Shown: in pieces, positions 46,905-58,339 of the stretch
How the letters are laid out: the number at the start of each line of letters is the position of its first letter
How positions within the stretch are numbered: position 1 is the stretch's first letter
From: Cryptomeria japonica
Lineage: Eukaryota > Streptophyta > Pinopsida > Cupressales > Cupressaceae
DNA: 64,000 nt
Direction: 5' to 3'
NCBI RefSeq assembly: GCF_030272615.1
Contig: NC_081414.1
Span: forward strand, 813,602,569 to 813,666,568
Translations under genes and position numbers: made by a program
Notes under the pieces: model-generated
Told to the model about the DNA's origin: nothing
Seen by the model: the letters and a program-made list of their open reading frames with translations, nothing else
The model's database searches: none

Positions 46905-47823
46905 CTTTAGTTTACCTCTTGAAGGGGCAACACCTCTAATTCACTTCTTAAGTACATAAATGTAGCCTTTGGGAGAGGCTTGGTGAATATGTCTGCTAAT
47001 TGCTCCTTACTGGAAACATGTTCTAGTGCAATCTCTTTGTTCTGAACCGTTTCCCTCAAGAAATGATACTTAAGCTCAAAGTGCTTGGTTCTAGAATGTA
47101 AAACCAGATTCTTGGAGATATTAATTGCATTAGTATTGTCACAAAATATACTTACCAATTCAGATATAGGAACTTTGAAGCCATTTAATACATGCTTCAT
47201 CCAATTGTCTGTGTGCAGTTCATGAAAGCTGCAACATACTATGCTTCCGCTCTAGAGTGAGAGATACAACTCTGCTTCTTACTCATCCATGAGACCAGTC
47301 TTCCACCAAGAAAGAATGCACCACTGGTTGTGCTTTTCTGGTCATCTACATTACCTGCCCAATCAACATCTGTGTATACTTTTAAGTTGAAATCCTTGCT
47401 ATATGGATACCACAATCCATAATCAACAGTTCCCTTCAGATACATAAGAATCCTCTTGACTGCAACCAAGTGGGATTCTCTTGGGCTTTTCTGGAACCTT
47501 GCAGTAATGCCAACTGCATGTGCAATATCTGGTCTGCTATGCACTACATAATGCAACTTACCAATCATTGATCGGTATTCCTTCTCATCAACCAATGCCG
47601 AGTCATCTTCTTTGGATAGTTTACAACCGGTCACCATTGGAGTACCAACCGGTTTGCTATCTTCCATGCCAAAGGTCTTCAACACCTTTTTGACATACTT
47701 GGACTAAGTGATAAAGATTCCATCTTTTATCTGCTAGATCTGTAGTCCAATGAAGAACTTAATCTCCCCTATGAGTGACATCTCAAACTCTTTCTTCGTC
47801 TCATTTGTAAACTCATGACTCAT
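46905..47823 (-). pseudogene. Copia RT end and RNase H
   Basis: Frame 47239-47685 has KPVGTPM, DEKEYRSMIGKLHYVVHSRP, VYTDVDWAGNVDDQKSTTSG and SCISHSRAEA. Frame 46907-47200 has FCDNTNAINISKN, SRTKHFELKYHFLRE and EQLADIFTKPLP. These are the classical C-terminal Copia motifs. Stops separate the two frames and also occur at 47690-47823, where FIGLQI and SKYVKKVLK are still readable. Confidence 0.93.
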
Positions 47824-48840
47824 CTAGTCATCTCCACCAAAGATAATGTCATCAACAAGCACCTCACAGATCAGGATCTGATCTCCTTCAGACTTCAAGT
47901 AGATATTGCTATCTTCACTTGTTCTCTCAAATCCAATCTTCACAAGATGGGAATGCATACATTCATACCAAGCTCTAGGTGCCCGCTTTAGACCATATAA
48001 GGCTTTATGTATCCTGCATACCATGTCACTGTCTTCAGATAGGGAAAACCCATCTGGTTGCTCTATATTCAACTCCTCTTCAAGCACACCATTTAGGGAT
48101 GCAGATTTTACATCCATTTGATATAATTTGAAACCTTTAAAAGCTACATATGTAAGAAGCATATGAACTCCTTCCAATCTGGCTACAGGAGCAAATGTTT
48201 CTCCATAGTCTTCTCCTTCTTCTTGGGCATATCCTTTGCACACCAATCTGGCTTTGTTCCTAATCGTTGTGCCATCCTCATTCAACTTATTTCTAATGAC
48301 AATTTGCTTGATCTTGTGCACACTGATTTCTAAAGACCATGTACCATTTTTCTCTATCTGGTCAAGTTCCTCTTCCATTGCCTTGATCCCGTCTTCATCT
48401 TTATGTGCCTCTTTGAATGATTTGGGCTCAAATTCAGAGATCATACATGAGTTTTCTCTGGCCTTTCTTCTTGTAAGGATTCCTGCATCCTTATCTCCTA
48501 TGATCTTCTTAGGATCATGATTCAACTTGACATACCGAGGAATGGTCTTGATAGATTCCTCTTGCTTTTCTTCTTCATCCTCATCTCCATCAGTATCGAC
48601 ACCTACATTTGCCGGTGTAGGAACACTGTTACTGGTACTCGGTTGACTGACAATTGGTTCCCAGAAGGTTATAACCGGTTCATTTACCGCTTGCTTGTTG
48701 CCGATTTCCTCAGTTTTCTCAGAGGTTTCATCAACTCTTACATTGATGCTTTCCATAATTCTCTGGGTCCTATTATTGAAACACTTGAGAGCTTTTCTCT
48801 TGGTGGAATACCCTAAGAATATTCCTTAATCACATTTCAC
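47824..48840 (-). pseudogene. Copia reverse transcriptase
   Basis: The long frame (47824-48756) contains [73 protein letters not shown] and the catalytic box LVDD in [11 protein letters not shown]. It is complete for the RT fingers and palm and ends at a stop right after GGDD. Just before it a stop replaces a codon ahead of GIFLGYS. Confidence 0.94.
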
Positions 48841-50196
48841 ATCAAATTTTCTCTGGTGTTCACTCCTCTTGATGTAACATTTGCTACCAAATACTCTAAA
48901 GTAGCTAACCACAGGTGTCTTACCGGTCCAATACTCATAAGGAGTTTTATCCTTACCTTTCTTGATGAGTACCTAGCTCATTGTGTAGACTGCAGTGCTC
49001 ACCGCTTCCCTCCAAAAGGTGTGGGCTACCTTTCCTTGAATCAACATGGTTCTAGCTGCTTCAACCATAGTCTGGTTATTCCTCTTTGCTAGGCCATTCT
49101 GCTGTGGAGTCCGGGGGGCAGACAGTTGCCTCTTGATGCCATGTTCTTCATAGTACTTGTTGAATTCACCAGAAGTGAATTCCCCTCCTTGGTCAGTTCT
49201 CAGGCACTTGATCCTTTTACCGCTTTCCTTCACTAATGCTATGAAAGCTTTGAACTTTACAAAATATTTAGACTTATCCTTCAAGAATGTGACCCACATC
49301 ATTCTTGAGTAGTCATCAGTGAGAATCATGAAGTACCTATCACCCTGCACACTCCTAGTTTTCATAGGACCAGACAAATCAGTGTGCACAAGATCAAGCA
49401 AATTGTCAACAGTAAAAGGTTTATATTTGAAGGTTGAGGAAGACATTTTCCCCAATTGACACTCTCTGCACAAGGTATTATCCGATTTGTTGAGCACTGG
49501 CAACCCTCTAACTGCCTTGATCTTACTAGCCTTCACAATGTTATCAAAGTTTACATGGCAGAGTCTTCTATGCCATATCCAGCTATCATCAAATTTAGCC
49601 ATAAGACATGTACTTATATTTGCATTCAGTTGAAATAGGTTACCTTTGGTTTGCATGTTGGTGGCCACCGATTCACCATTCTTTCCTTTGATTCTGCACA
49701 CTCTATTCTTGAATTCCAGAGTAAGACCACTGTCATTCAGCCGGGCAACACTCAGAAGGTTGCGTCTGAGACCATCAACCCAATACACATTGTCAGCACT
49801 ACTCTTTCCATTCAGAGAGATGGACCCTCTGCCTTTGACCATGCGTGGTGCATCAATACCAAAGCGAACCACACCACCATCATACTCTTCAAAGGATAGA
49901 AACTTGCTCCAGTCACTAGTCATATGGTGAGAACAACCACTATCAATAATCCACTCATTGGAATTATCAAACTGGGAGACAAGAGCCTTCTTGTCTGACA
50001 CATCTTCTTTGATATCAACAAACACAATATCTTCATTTTCTTCATCTTCTGATTCCTCATCTGTGACACCTTCATCAACTGCCACAAAATAGTTTCTCCA
50101 GTTTCTTCCTTTGAATTTCTTGAACCTTCCCGGTTTGTCCTTGTTGTCGCCTTTAGGACAGTTTACAACAATATGTCCTATTCGGTTACAAGAAAA
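48841..50196 (-). pseudogene. Copia protease and integrase
   Basis: Frame 48973-50085 opens with an acidic linker, then the protease core WIIDSGCSHHMTSD. The integrase has an HHCC zinc finger (WHRRLCHVNFDNI, CRECQLGK) and catalytic residues in HTDLSGPM and RTDQGGEF. The third catalytic residue, Glu, is missing: where the family has NGVAERKN, this copy has NGLAKRNN (Glu to Lys). A TAG follows VYTMS at 48973-48975. The integrase is therefore dead twice over. Confidence 0.93.
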
Positions 50197-50805
50197 TCAT
50201 TTCAAAAGAAACTTACCTCTGTATTTGCCGGTTCCTTTAGGAAGTTTCTTGGCAAGGAGAGCTTCAAATGCCATTAGAATCTCCTCATCATCCATTTCTC
50301 TGCTCTGTCTTGGTTCACCACTAGTGCTAGCTTCTTTTCCTTTTTTGGATGGTACAATAGAAGCTTTAAAAGCCAATTCTGTCTTTTGAACACTGCCATC
50401 AAAACTATTTAGCTCATAGGCTGTAAACTTTGCAATGATGGAGTCTAGGGATACCTTAGTCTTGTCTATTGATCTCAGCTCCTGAATAGCAACAACCCTT
50501 ATTGCATAGACCTGTAAGAAGGATCTCAGGACTTTGCTTACCACAGTGGAATCTTCCATTTTACCACCTACACTCTTGATATCCCCAACAACAATTTTGA
50601 TTCTTATTCCATACTGTTGAATGGTCTCACCTTCAACCATCCACATGTCTTCAAACTTCCCTCTAAGGCTTTCTTCCTTAGCTTGTTTTACATGCTCATC
50701 ACCACCATAGATATTTTCAAGAGTATCCCATACTTCTTTGGGATTTACCTTATCTTGGACATCAATAAACTCAATGTTAGATAAACTACTAATTAGGGCT
50801 TCCAT
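50180..50805 (-). pseudogene. Copia gag with a stop in the zinc knuckle
   Basis: A 202-codon frame contains VNPKEVWDTLENIYGGDEHV, LRGKFEDMWMVEGETIQQYG and RSIDKTKVSLDSIIAKF, the UBN2/Copia gag region. It ends at a TGA (50197-50199) that falls on the first Cys of the CCHC zinc knuckle; the rest of the knuckle, FSCNRIGH followed by NCP, is still readable. The true gag start may lie upstream in a damaged part. Confidence 0.9.
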
Positions 50806-51046
50806 GACTTGCCCATTCTCCTACATCTCTCTCTTTTAGTCATCGGTGAGAGTACCGGTAGGGGCAACATAAGCATTCTCAACATAGCTCCAGTGTTGAG
50901 CACCCATGCTTTTGATGTATATCTTCATTCTATCTTTCCATATACTGAAATTTTCTCTGTTAAACTTTGGACCTTCCTTCTTCATCATTAGATTGGGATC
51001 TTTACCTCAAGTGGTTAAGCTTATAACACATAGGACCTGGAGGATT

Positions 51047-51057
51047 CTCTGATACCA
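51047..51057 (-). other. Primer-binding site of the Copia element
   Basis: The minus strand reads TGGTATCAGAG two bases inside the 5' LTR end, an exact match to the initiator methionine tRNA complement. It shows that the right LTR is the 5' LTR. Confidence 0.9.
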
Positions 51058-51059
51058 AT

Positions 51060-52531
51060 TGATAACTCAATGATGAATGAATAGTACCAAATTGGTACTG
51101 AGAGGGGGGGGGTGAATCAGTACAGACAAAAACACACTCTTAAACTGGTTTATCAATAGACACTATGCATTGACAGACAAACGGTAACACCGATCCTTAA
51201 ACAGAGTACAACCGACAAAACCCAGAATAACTGAGCCAAGCATAAAATGATTGGCACTTATCTTCTCATACAATCTAACACTTCATTTCCATTTCACCCT
51301 AATGCGTGAACATGTAATCTACCATCAAAGATATACATATAAGCAACTAGATCAACACGATTCACCGCTTGACAAAAAATAACACAACATCACATGAAGA
51401 AGACATCAGACATGACACACATATTTTTCACATGGAAACCCAACTGAGAAAAAACACGGTGGGGATGAATACCCACAAGCTTGTTTTTGAACTCTTTAGA
51501 AGTCTGCTCTTTTAGGAGCCTTGTTTGGTTAAAGAATGATACAATAGGTTCTGTTAGGAACCGATCCTGTTAGGGATCACCCAGTTAAGGGATGGCTAGA
51601 ATACCCGGTTAAGGGTTAAACCCTGTTAAAGGTTACCTTGTTAGAGGATTTCAAGAAATCAATGGTTTTGAGTCACCCTGTTAAAGGATTTACAACAAGC
51701 TAGTTAAAGCTACCCTGTTAAGGGATTTCTCAACTGTTGAAGTGGTTAGAGATCAATAGGTATTACAATGATCTGGTAACAACACTCAATGCCAATGTAG
51801 ATCTGCTTAAGCTCCTCTTCACCTTCTGCACTTACACTTTGTAGGTATCACTTCTCTCCTTTGGTTTGGCAAGAATCACGTATCTCTTCTCTTGGATACA
51901 CACACACACATTTTTCCAACAACCTCAGAAAGAATCACAACATCGACCTTATAGGAAAACAGATAGGTCGGTAGCATAAACCCTAAACCCTAAACCTATT
52001 AGGTTAAGGAATTCAAACGGTTCAATCCTGACCATTGAGCACACTGCATTAAATGCAACAGTCTTGATCCAATCTCAAGACATTCTCCATCATTCGTTTT
52101 CCACTGATTTCATGGCAGCTAATAACCCATCACACGTTATCACCTTTTATAGACTTCACACATTCCTGAGGTAGATAGGAACAATCTCCTTCATGTAAGA
52201 TCCTTCACGCACACAAGGCTTACATGGCAACACGATATGTTCTTCGCTATCATACTAACTCATCACACAAAGTCACCGGTTGAGCCACACAGGCTTGAAG
52301 CACTTCAACTGGAAACCCTGAAGTTGAGACTACCAACCGGTAGTCATACAACACTTCCATGTGCCGGTTCCCATAACCATATGCCAGTTCACCTTGAACA
52401 AACACACTGCTTCACTTTGGCACAAATGCCGGTTCACAGTGTTATACCAGTTCTCTTCTCTTCATCATATTGACATCAATGACAACACATAATGTCATTA
52501 TGTCCTCATACCGGTTCACATAATGCCAACA
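51060..52531 (-). repeat. 5' LTR of the Copia element
   Basis: 1,472 bp, plus-strand ends TGATAACTCAATG and CATAATGCCAACA. It differs from the 3' LTR at scattered sites, so insertion is not very recent. It carries the same AAACCCTAAACCCTAAAC word (near 51979). Confidence 0.94.
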
Positions 52532-52536
52532 AACTC

Positions 52537-52730
52537 ATCTTTCAAGGAAGCTTTATTGAGATCGCAAAAGTCAGTACACATTCTAGTCTTATTATTAGGT
52601 TTATCCACCACCACAATGTTTGAAATCCAAGGAGAATAATTGATAGCACATATAAAGCTATATTCCAAGAGTTTTTCAATCTCGACCTTAACAAGCAATG
52701 CTATCTCAAGATTCATCTTCCTTATCTTTT
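52537..52730 (-). pseudogene. Reverse transcriptase start of Tat-type element 1
   Basis: Reads KVEIEKLLEYSFICAINYSP, then WISNIVVVDKPNNKTRMCTD and DLNKASLKDEF, the RT fingers. The frame stays open into the Copia LTR for a few codons. It continues, after the Copia insertion, at 45185. Confidence 0.85.
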
Positions 52731-53822
52731 GTTAAGTGGGCTTAGCATTAAGAATCAACACAATGCTATAAGTCACAATCTTAGGTTCAATACCTGATGT
52801 GTCTTAATAAGTCTATGAAAATATTTCAGGGAATTCATGTAAAAGAGAAGAATGTTCCTCTTGTTCACTATCTTCTAGGCACTTCCAAATTTTGATGTTT
52901 TTTTCATCATTGTAAGGATCCATTTTAATATCAGTAGTATCACTTATAAGGATATTTATTTGTTGAGGAATATCCACTGGTTGAGGGAATTATTGATTCA
53001 TTTATTTAAGATCACATAATTTGACATCTTTCCCAAAGTATGCTTTCAACATTTAAATAATAGGAAAATCCACAGTTATGGTGATATTGAAGAAGGTTAT
53101 CATAAACCCCTAAGAAATCAACTAAGGAATCATCTGTTGAAAAGATATCAAGCACAAATGAGCTAGAATAAGAATCAATGATATGAGGATTGACTAGAGA
53201 AAGAGATTTAGAATAAAATATAACTAGAACATTGAGAGATGGTCTTTAGGATGATTTGGTGGGTTTTGAAGGATTATATCCAAGTCCGAATGAAGTTTGG
53301 TGTATGTTATTATCTAAAGGAACTCTAATATCTTGTTTATTTACACCACAAAATTTTCCTTTATATCCATTCTTGGATAGAATATTAAAACCAAACCATA
53401 AAGAGATTCCATATCATAAAGAGATGGCAGAGCTGCATACGTCTCAATGTCATAAGGAGATGACCTAGAAGAAGGTTTTGAATAATTGCTAGAAGCAGCT
53501 ACAAAATTGTTACTAAGTTGTTTAGACAAAGTTGACTCTTTTTTGGGCTCTACTATATCAACTTCCTTGGTCTTAGATTCTCTTGGAGGGACTTTATATT
53601 ATGTCACAAAGGAATGTATAAAATATAATGGCCCCCAATCATCTTCTAAGAGCATGCCATCCGGTGAAAATGTATGTTTAGGAGGAGATGGTGTTTCAAC
53701 TTCTATTGGAGAAGGAACTAAATAATTTAAAGGACTTTGAAATTTAAATGAATTTTGCAAACAAGCTTGTAAACTTGTGTTAGCTTCCAATGAATACTGA
53801 TGCCCTCCTAAATGGCACACAA
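52731..53822 (-). pseudogene. Tat-type element 1, region upstream of RT (gag/protease remnant)
   Basis: Short minus frames (53341-53529 and 53599-53820) include SYDIET-like and Pro/Ser-rich words such as EVETPSPPKHTFSPDG and LLEDDWGPLYFIHSF. By position this is the gag-protease to RT linker. I cannot identify a protease active site. It ends at the inferred left end of the next LTR. Confidence 0.45.
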
Positions 53823-55190
53823 TGTTAGTTCAAGATCAAACAACACAAAACACACAAGATGTTAGAGTTAATCAATCAAAAACCAAAACATATGAAGGCA
53901 TTCCAAAGGAGACACTAAAAACATGCTAATGAATCTAACTAAAGAAGTAAAGAAAATGAGATATCTCCAACTATCTCTTAGCATGATATTAGCTCCTTCT
54001 CCCTTGTTCCTCTCCTCTCCAAGTTTTAAAATAGTGTAGCTCTCAGCAGCTTTTTGCACTATGGATGCTTATGGAGGATTGAGATTGTAGTATAGCTCCA
54101 AACATGAAATGAAAAGCTATTTTTTTTATGCTAAAATGAAGTGTTTTAACCAAAAAGACAATATTTAGTTATGCTATGCTAAATGCTCTCTAAAATGGCT
54201 ATAGTCTAAATGCTTACAAGTTTTCAGGATCTGGATTATGAAGGAATGGGCTCTATTTATAGGAAAAATGGAGCAATGGATGGCCAGGATTGAATGGTTT
54301 AATCAAGGGCCAAGCTTGAAAGTTGGGAATCCATGTGCACAATTTGCACCAATGAAATGGTGACAAATGTCAACATAGGGTTGGGTTGAAAGAAGAGGTT
54401 GGAGGCATTAAAGGCCTGAGAAGACCTCATGGTTATCTAAAGGCTAAGGGTCAAGTCTAAATTAGGATTACCCACTGGATTAGGAATTAATCCAAGGATA
54501 AACCTTTGTGCAAATGATTAAGAGATAATCATGGTCAAAGCATTGAAGGCTTGATGAGACCCTTGGGTTGAGTAGAGGTTGAGTCAAAACAAATGTTTTA
54601 ACCATGTGGGAGGGTTGAATTAACCATTAATGGTTATTGGAGACTTTGGGGATTAAGTGGTTGAAAGTTGGAAGCCTTTAATGGTTTTCAAAGACTTTGA
54701 GGAATTTGAGAAGTGACTCCATTTGCTTAGGAATGCGACAATATTTAGGAGATGGATTAGGCTAATTAGGAAGGGGTTAGAAGAATCTAGAAGGGGATTA
54801 GATTTTTGCAAGTGGATTTGGTGGGTGAGGGAAAATAGGATTTTATTAAAATAAAAATTCATTTATTTCAATAAATATGTGCAAGTTGCTTTTGTAGGAA
54901 AAATGCAAGTGGGGTGGGGATAATGATTTAAATAAATGTTTTATTTAATTTATTTAAAAGAGGAAAAGGAGGATTTTATTAAATAAATAAATTTTATTTA
55001 TTTAATTAAATTGGAATTTGATTTTAATGAATTAATTAAAATAAATTGAATAATTTATTTAATTAATAGAAGAATGTTTGGGGATGAATTAATTAAATAT
55101 TAATTTAATTAATTGATGGCTAGTGGATTTTTAATCAAATAAATAGCGAAATATTCATTTAATTAAAATGGACAGATTTGTGTGACTACA
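53823..55190 (-). repeat. 3' LTR of Tat-type element 2
   Basis: The right end is firm: the plus strand ends TGTGTGACTACA at 55190, next to the purine tract. The left end is set at TGTTAG (53823), giving TG...CA and 1.37 kb, but no target duplication could be tested, so this end is tentative. A TATA box lies inside. AT-rich steps (TTTAATTAATT-like) fill 54840-55160. Confidence 0.6.
54253..54261 (-). promoter_or_regulatory. TATA box in the 3' LTR of Tat-type element 2
   Basis: The minus strand reads CCTATAAATAGAGCCC, a strong plant TATA box, about 0.93 kb from the LTR start. It would initiate minus-strand transcription. Confidence 0.6.
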
Positions 55191-55210
55191 TTTGCCCCTC
55201 TTTGAGACGG
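55191..55210 (-). other. Polypurine tract of Tat-type element 2
   Basis: The minus strand reads CAAAGAGGGGCAAA directly before the LTR start TGTAGTCACAC. Confidence 0.78.
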
Positions 55211-55754
55211 TGTAGTTTATCGCATCGTTTCAAAGAAAGAAAAACTGGTGTGAAGAAATGCCCCATAAAATGTAAATTTAATGGGTGGTATGCCCCCTCG
55301 AAAGATGGGTCGAAAAATTTCGAAAAATCGGACGATCTCTCGAAAAAGAATGAAAATTGGCAAGGTGATAGAAGAAAAGAAGTTAGGTATACTGGGGAAA
55401 AATAGAAGAAAACGGGGGAAACATGGAGAAATGGGGGGGGCTCGGGAAGTTCACGGGGACCACGGCGATGAGCGGGGCGAAGTTACGGTGACGGCGGGGG
55501 GTATAAATGGGGTGAAAGGGGTGAAAATAGGATCATTTGTGACCGCGACCAGTTGAAAACTAGAGCTCTGACAGTGACATTTGGAGGAGCAAGGAGCAGC
55601 AAAGATGCCGTTTTCGATTACCGAGCACCGATTCGAGTGAGTCCGTCAGTTCCAGCGCCCAGTCGACTACGGACCAGCGGTACGCAAATTCGAAAACTCA
55701 CTTTTTATGCATTTTTGGTATGTTTTTAGCTGAGTCAAAGTCAAGTCGGAGTAA

Positions 55755-56066
55755 GAGCGCTGGAACTATGGTTTTAGCGCTTTTGCTCCATCAATTAGCG
55801 CTATTGTGCCGCAATAGCGCTTCTGTAGGCTAGTTTGAGCGCGTTTGTATGAACTAGCGCTAGTGTATGCAAATTTTAGCGCTTTTGACAAATTAGCGCT
55901 ATGGTATGGTTAATTGAGCGCTATTGACGCGTAATAGCGCTATTGTATAGCGGTTTTAGCGCTTTTGGTTTTGTAGCGCTATTGTAGTCTTGTTTGAGCG
56001 CTATTGATGTGGTTATAGCGCTATTGTGTAGAACTAGTGTTATTGTCGATAAAATAGCGCTTTTGT
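55755..56066. repeat. AGCGCT short-word array
   Basis: AGCGCT occurs 14 times in about 310 bp, with three one- or two-base variants (AGCGCG, AGCGGT, AGTGTT), usually as TAGCGCTATTG or TAGCGCTTTTG, spaced mostly 16-23 bp. The word is a perfect palindrome and contains CpG. The array lies between the polypurine tract and the PMD frame; a GTACGC donor-like site (55681) and a TGTGCAG acceptor-like site (56350) flank it, so it could be intronic to the PMD gene. Function unknown. Confidence 0.9.
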
Positions 56067-56332
56067 CTTAGGATAACGAGATGCCCCAGTTGTGGACAAA
56101 ATAAATCTCCTGATGTCTAATGATTGATGGATGGCGAGGTGAAGTGGGAGTTGTTTTGAACCATAGCAGTCCGATGAGACTTAGGTCATTTGTTAGGATA
56201 AATGCCTGTTGAAGTCTAGGCAGCCATGATTTCTTACCTGTTGAGACCCGAAGATACTTGATCAAAGTATCTGATGATAGTCTAGGTTTAAACTTAAGAA
56301 AGTTTGATAACAAAACAACTGATGGTGGTTGG

Positions 56333-58339
56333 ATGAATGCCTATGTGCAGGAGGATCTGCGCGTGTTGCAGTTACGCGAGCGCCACCCCGCGACACAGTG
56401 ATTACGAGATCGGTTGACTCAGATAGAGATAGACTGTATTGTAGCTACTGGGCTCTACAAGGTGATGCATATGCCCGTGATTCAGATGAATCATGGCCTG
56501 ATCACAGCATTGGCAGAGCGATGGCATAGTGAGACGTGCACATTCCATCTAGCTCAGGGAGAGATGACGGTGACTTTAGAGGACGTGTGGCGTATCCTTT
56601 GGATTCCGATTTGGGGGGAGTTGGTGACATATGATCGATCCTGGGGGACGGTGTCTTGTCAGAGGATATTTGATGAGGATGTATACATCGATGATGGCTC
56701 GATCGCATGGGAGGATATAGCGGCACTATATGAGCCCCTTCTAGCAGTGCTGTCAGGGATCGTGGGAGGACTTCTGTGTCCAGACAGGCGGTCACATGGA
56801 TTGGCGGTGGGATGGGGACAGGTGATAGAGATGATGGTGACGGAGGGGACCCGATATGCCTGGGGGCCGTGCGTGCTAGCGCACATGTATCAGGAGTTAC
56901 ACGAGGTAGTGTACAGAGGGCGGGGGTCTCTAGCAGTGGGCATGACGCTATTGCATGTGTGGGCATGGGAGCACCTACCAGTGACTCGACCAGTGAGTCT
57001 TAGATTCCAAGCCGTGGACCAACCCTATATGTTTATGTATAGTGGCATGATGAGTCAGCCCCACTTGGGAAAGTTAGAGTGGTGGCGGCGGGCATTGGAT
57101 GACCTAGATGCAGTGATCTGGCGGCCATACTTGGAGTGTGAGCCATGGGAGGATGATGCGGAGGCACTACCTTATTGCTTCATGACCCGATTCCTCATTG
57201 GGAGGACCTCTTATCATGTGGAGAGACAGGTGCCAGGACGGGTGATGAGGCAGTTTGGACGACAGTAGGGACTGCCTACCGGATCAGGAGAGTATGCACG
57301 AGTGATCCAAGAGCGGTATGCATGGGGTCCAGTGTTACCGTATGATCAGGCACTAGCAGAGTTTCGGACACTGCAGGCGAGGCCATGGGACTTACGATCG
57401 AGGGTCGTGGATGCAGGGGTTACAGCAGAGTATACATAGTATCGGGTGGCGCACCCGATTCTACGGATATCAGATCCAGCTGAGCTGATCCCAGCGTTTG
57501 AGGATGAGAGGGGACGAGGACGGAGAGCAGGAGGCCGAGGAGGTGGAGTTGGAGGAGGAGGAGATGGAGGAGGAGGTGGAGGAGGAGGAGGAGGTGGTGG
57601 AGGAGGTGGTGGAGGTTTGGGGATGCTGAGACAGTGGAGAGGGAGAGGTGGATTACCGCTTCAGATATCACAGGGTCCTTTGATGCAGGGAGGAGTGCAG
57701 CTGAGTGGGAGGGGGATGGAGAGAGAGATCCCGATGGATACAGGTGCAGGAGAGGGTGGTGCAGGGGAGGGACCTATTGGAGGGGGTGATACAGGTGCAG
57801 CAGCCATGGACATGGGGGAGGGAGCTACTGGGGATCTGCGGGATCATATGATAGGTTATTTGCAGACCCGGGTGGAGAGATTAGAGGCGGAGGTAGCAGC
57901 TAGGGATGTGCAGCTATTTGCACGTGAGTCAGAGCTAACAGTGGTGCTGCGGGAGAGGGATACGACGGTGGAGAGATTGGCAGAGCTGTAGGAGAGAGTG
58001 CGGACTGGTGCACAGGGGCCTTCAGGGGAGATTATGAGAGAGATGCGACGAGCTCAGGCGGAGATAGAGTACTGGCGGGGGTTATATGAGCAGGTGGTAC
58101 CGATCAACCAGCGAGCTCTTAGTTACTCACAGATGCGGCAGGCCAGATCCGAGCGATCGCAGAGGATGCAGAGCAGTGGGGGTGTGATGGGTCCTTTACG
58201 GCAGGAGAGATCAGGGGATGCAGGAGGGACTGGGGGTTCGATGAGGCCTCCATGGAGAGATGGATCAGGTGGTGCCGGTACCAGTGGTGGAGTAGGTAGG
58301 GGTGGGGCAGGTACAGCATCTAGCCAGAGCGACATTTGA
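56333..58339 (+). pseudogene. Antisense PMD (plant mobile domain) gene carried by Tat-type element 2
   Basis: One plus frame runs from ATG 56333 to TGA 58337 (669 codons including the final stop), broken only by TGA at codon 23 and TAG at codons 312, 369 and 553. The first half is a PMD: HGLITALAERWHSETCTFHL, GEMTVTLEDVWRILWIPIWG, LLHVWAWEHLPV, RRALDDLDAVIWRPY and VMRQFGRQ. Then come an Arg/Gly-rich tract with a long poly-Gly run (57536-57630), a coiled coil (LQTRVERLEAEVAARDVQLF, near 57860) and a Gly/Ser-rich tail. PMD proteins such as MAIN and MAIL1 act in the nucleus in gene expression and TE silencing; PMDs are also known in transposons. It lies 3' of pol on the opposite strand. The true start may be a spliced upstream exon; with GAG at 56351 as first exon-2 codon the frame is the same. 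Confidence 0.82.

Larger units (their letters stand above)
45186..52536 (-). mobile_element. Full-length, inactivated Copia element inserted in Gypsy RT
   Basis: LTRs at 45191-46664 and 51060-52531 enclose gag and pol in Copia order (gag, protease, integrase, RT, RNase H), minus-oriented. The flanks AACTT (45186-45190) and AACTC (52532-52536) are the target duplication with one change. Removing the element rejoins DLNKASLKDEF to PLLNIDIIVDS, restoring the Gypsy RT order. A Met-tRNA primer-binding site and a purine tract are present. All main domains are present but interrupted by stops. Confidence 0.95.
34740..53822 (-). mobile_element. Tat-type Ty3/Gypsy element 1 (decayed, 5' part outside or lost)
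   Basis: In minus-strand order: leader/gag-protease remnants (53822-52731), RT split by a Copia element (52730-52537 and 45185-44473), RNase H and a second aRH-type RNase H (44231-43584), integrase (43554-42345), an antisense PMD-type gene (39340-41750), a purine tract and the 3' LTR (38812 leftward). The second RNase H places it in the Tat group. Its upstream end is cut at about 53823 by the 3' LTR of another Tat-type element, so its 5' LTR probably lies beyond the window. All coding parts have many stops. Confidence 0.72.

Noticed and set aside
48517..48816. Plus-strand frames opposite the Copia pol
   Set aside because: Complement of the RT and integrase coding regions; no motif.
57420..57671. 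Leu-rich minus-strand frame at 57.5 kb
   Set aside because: Complement of the poly-Gly tract of the PMD frame.
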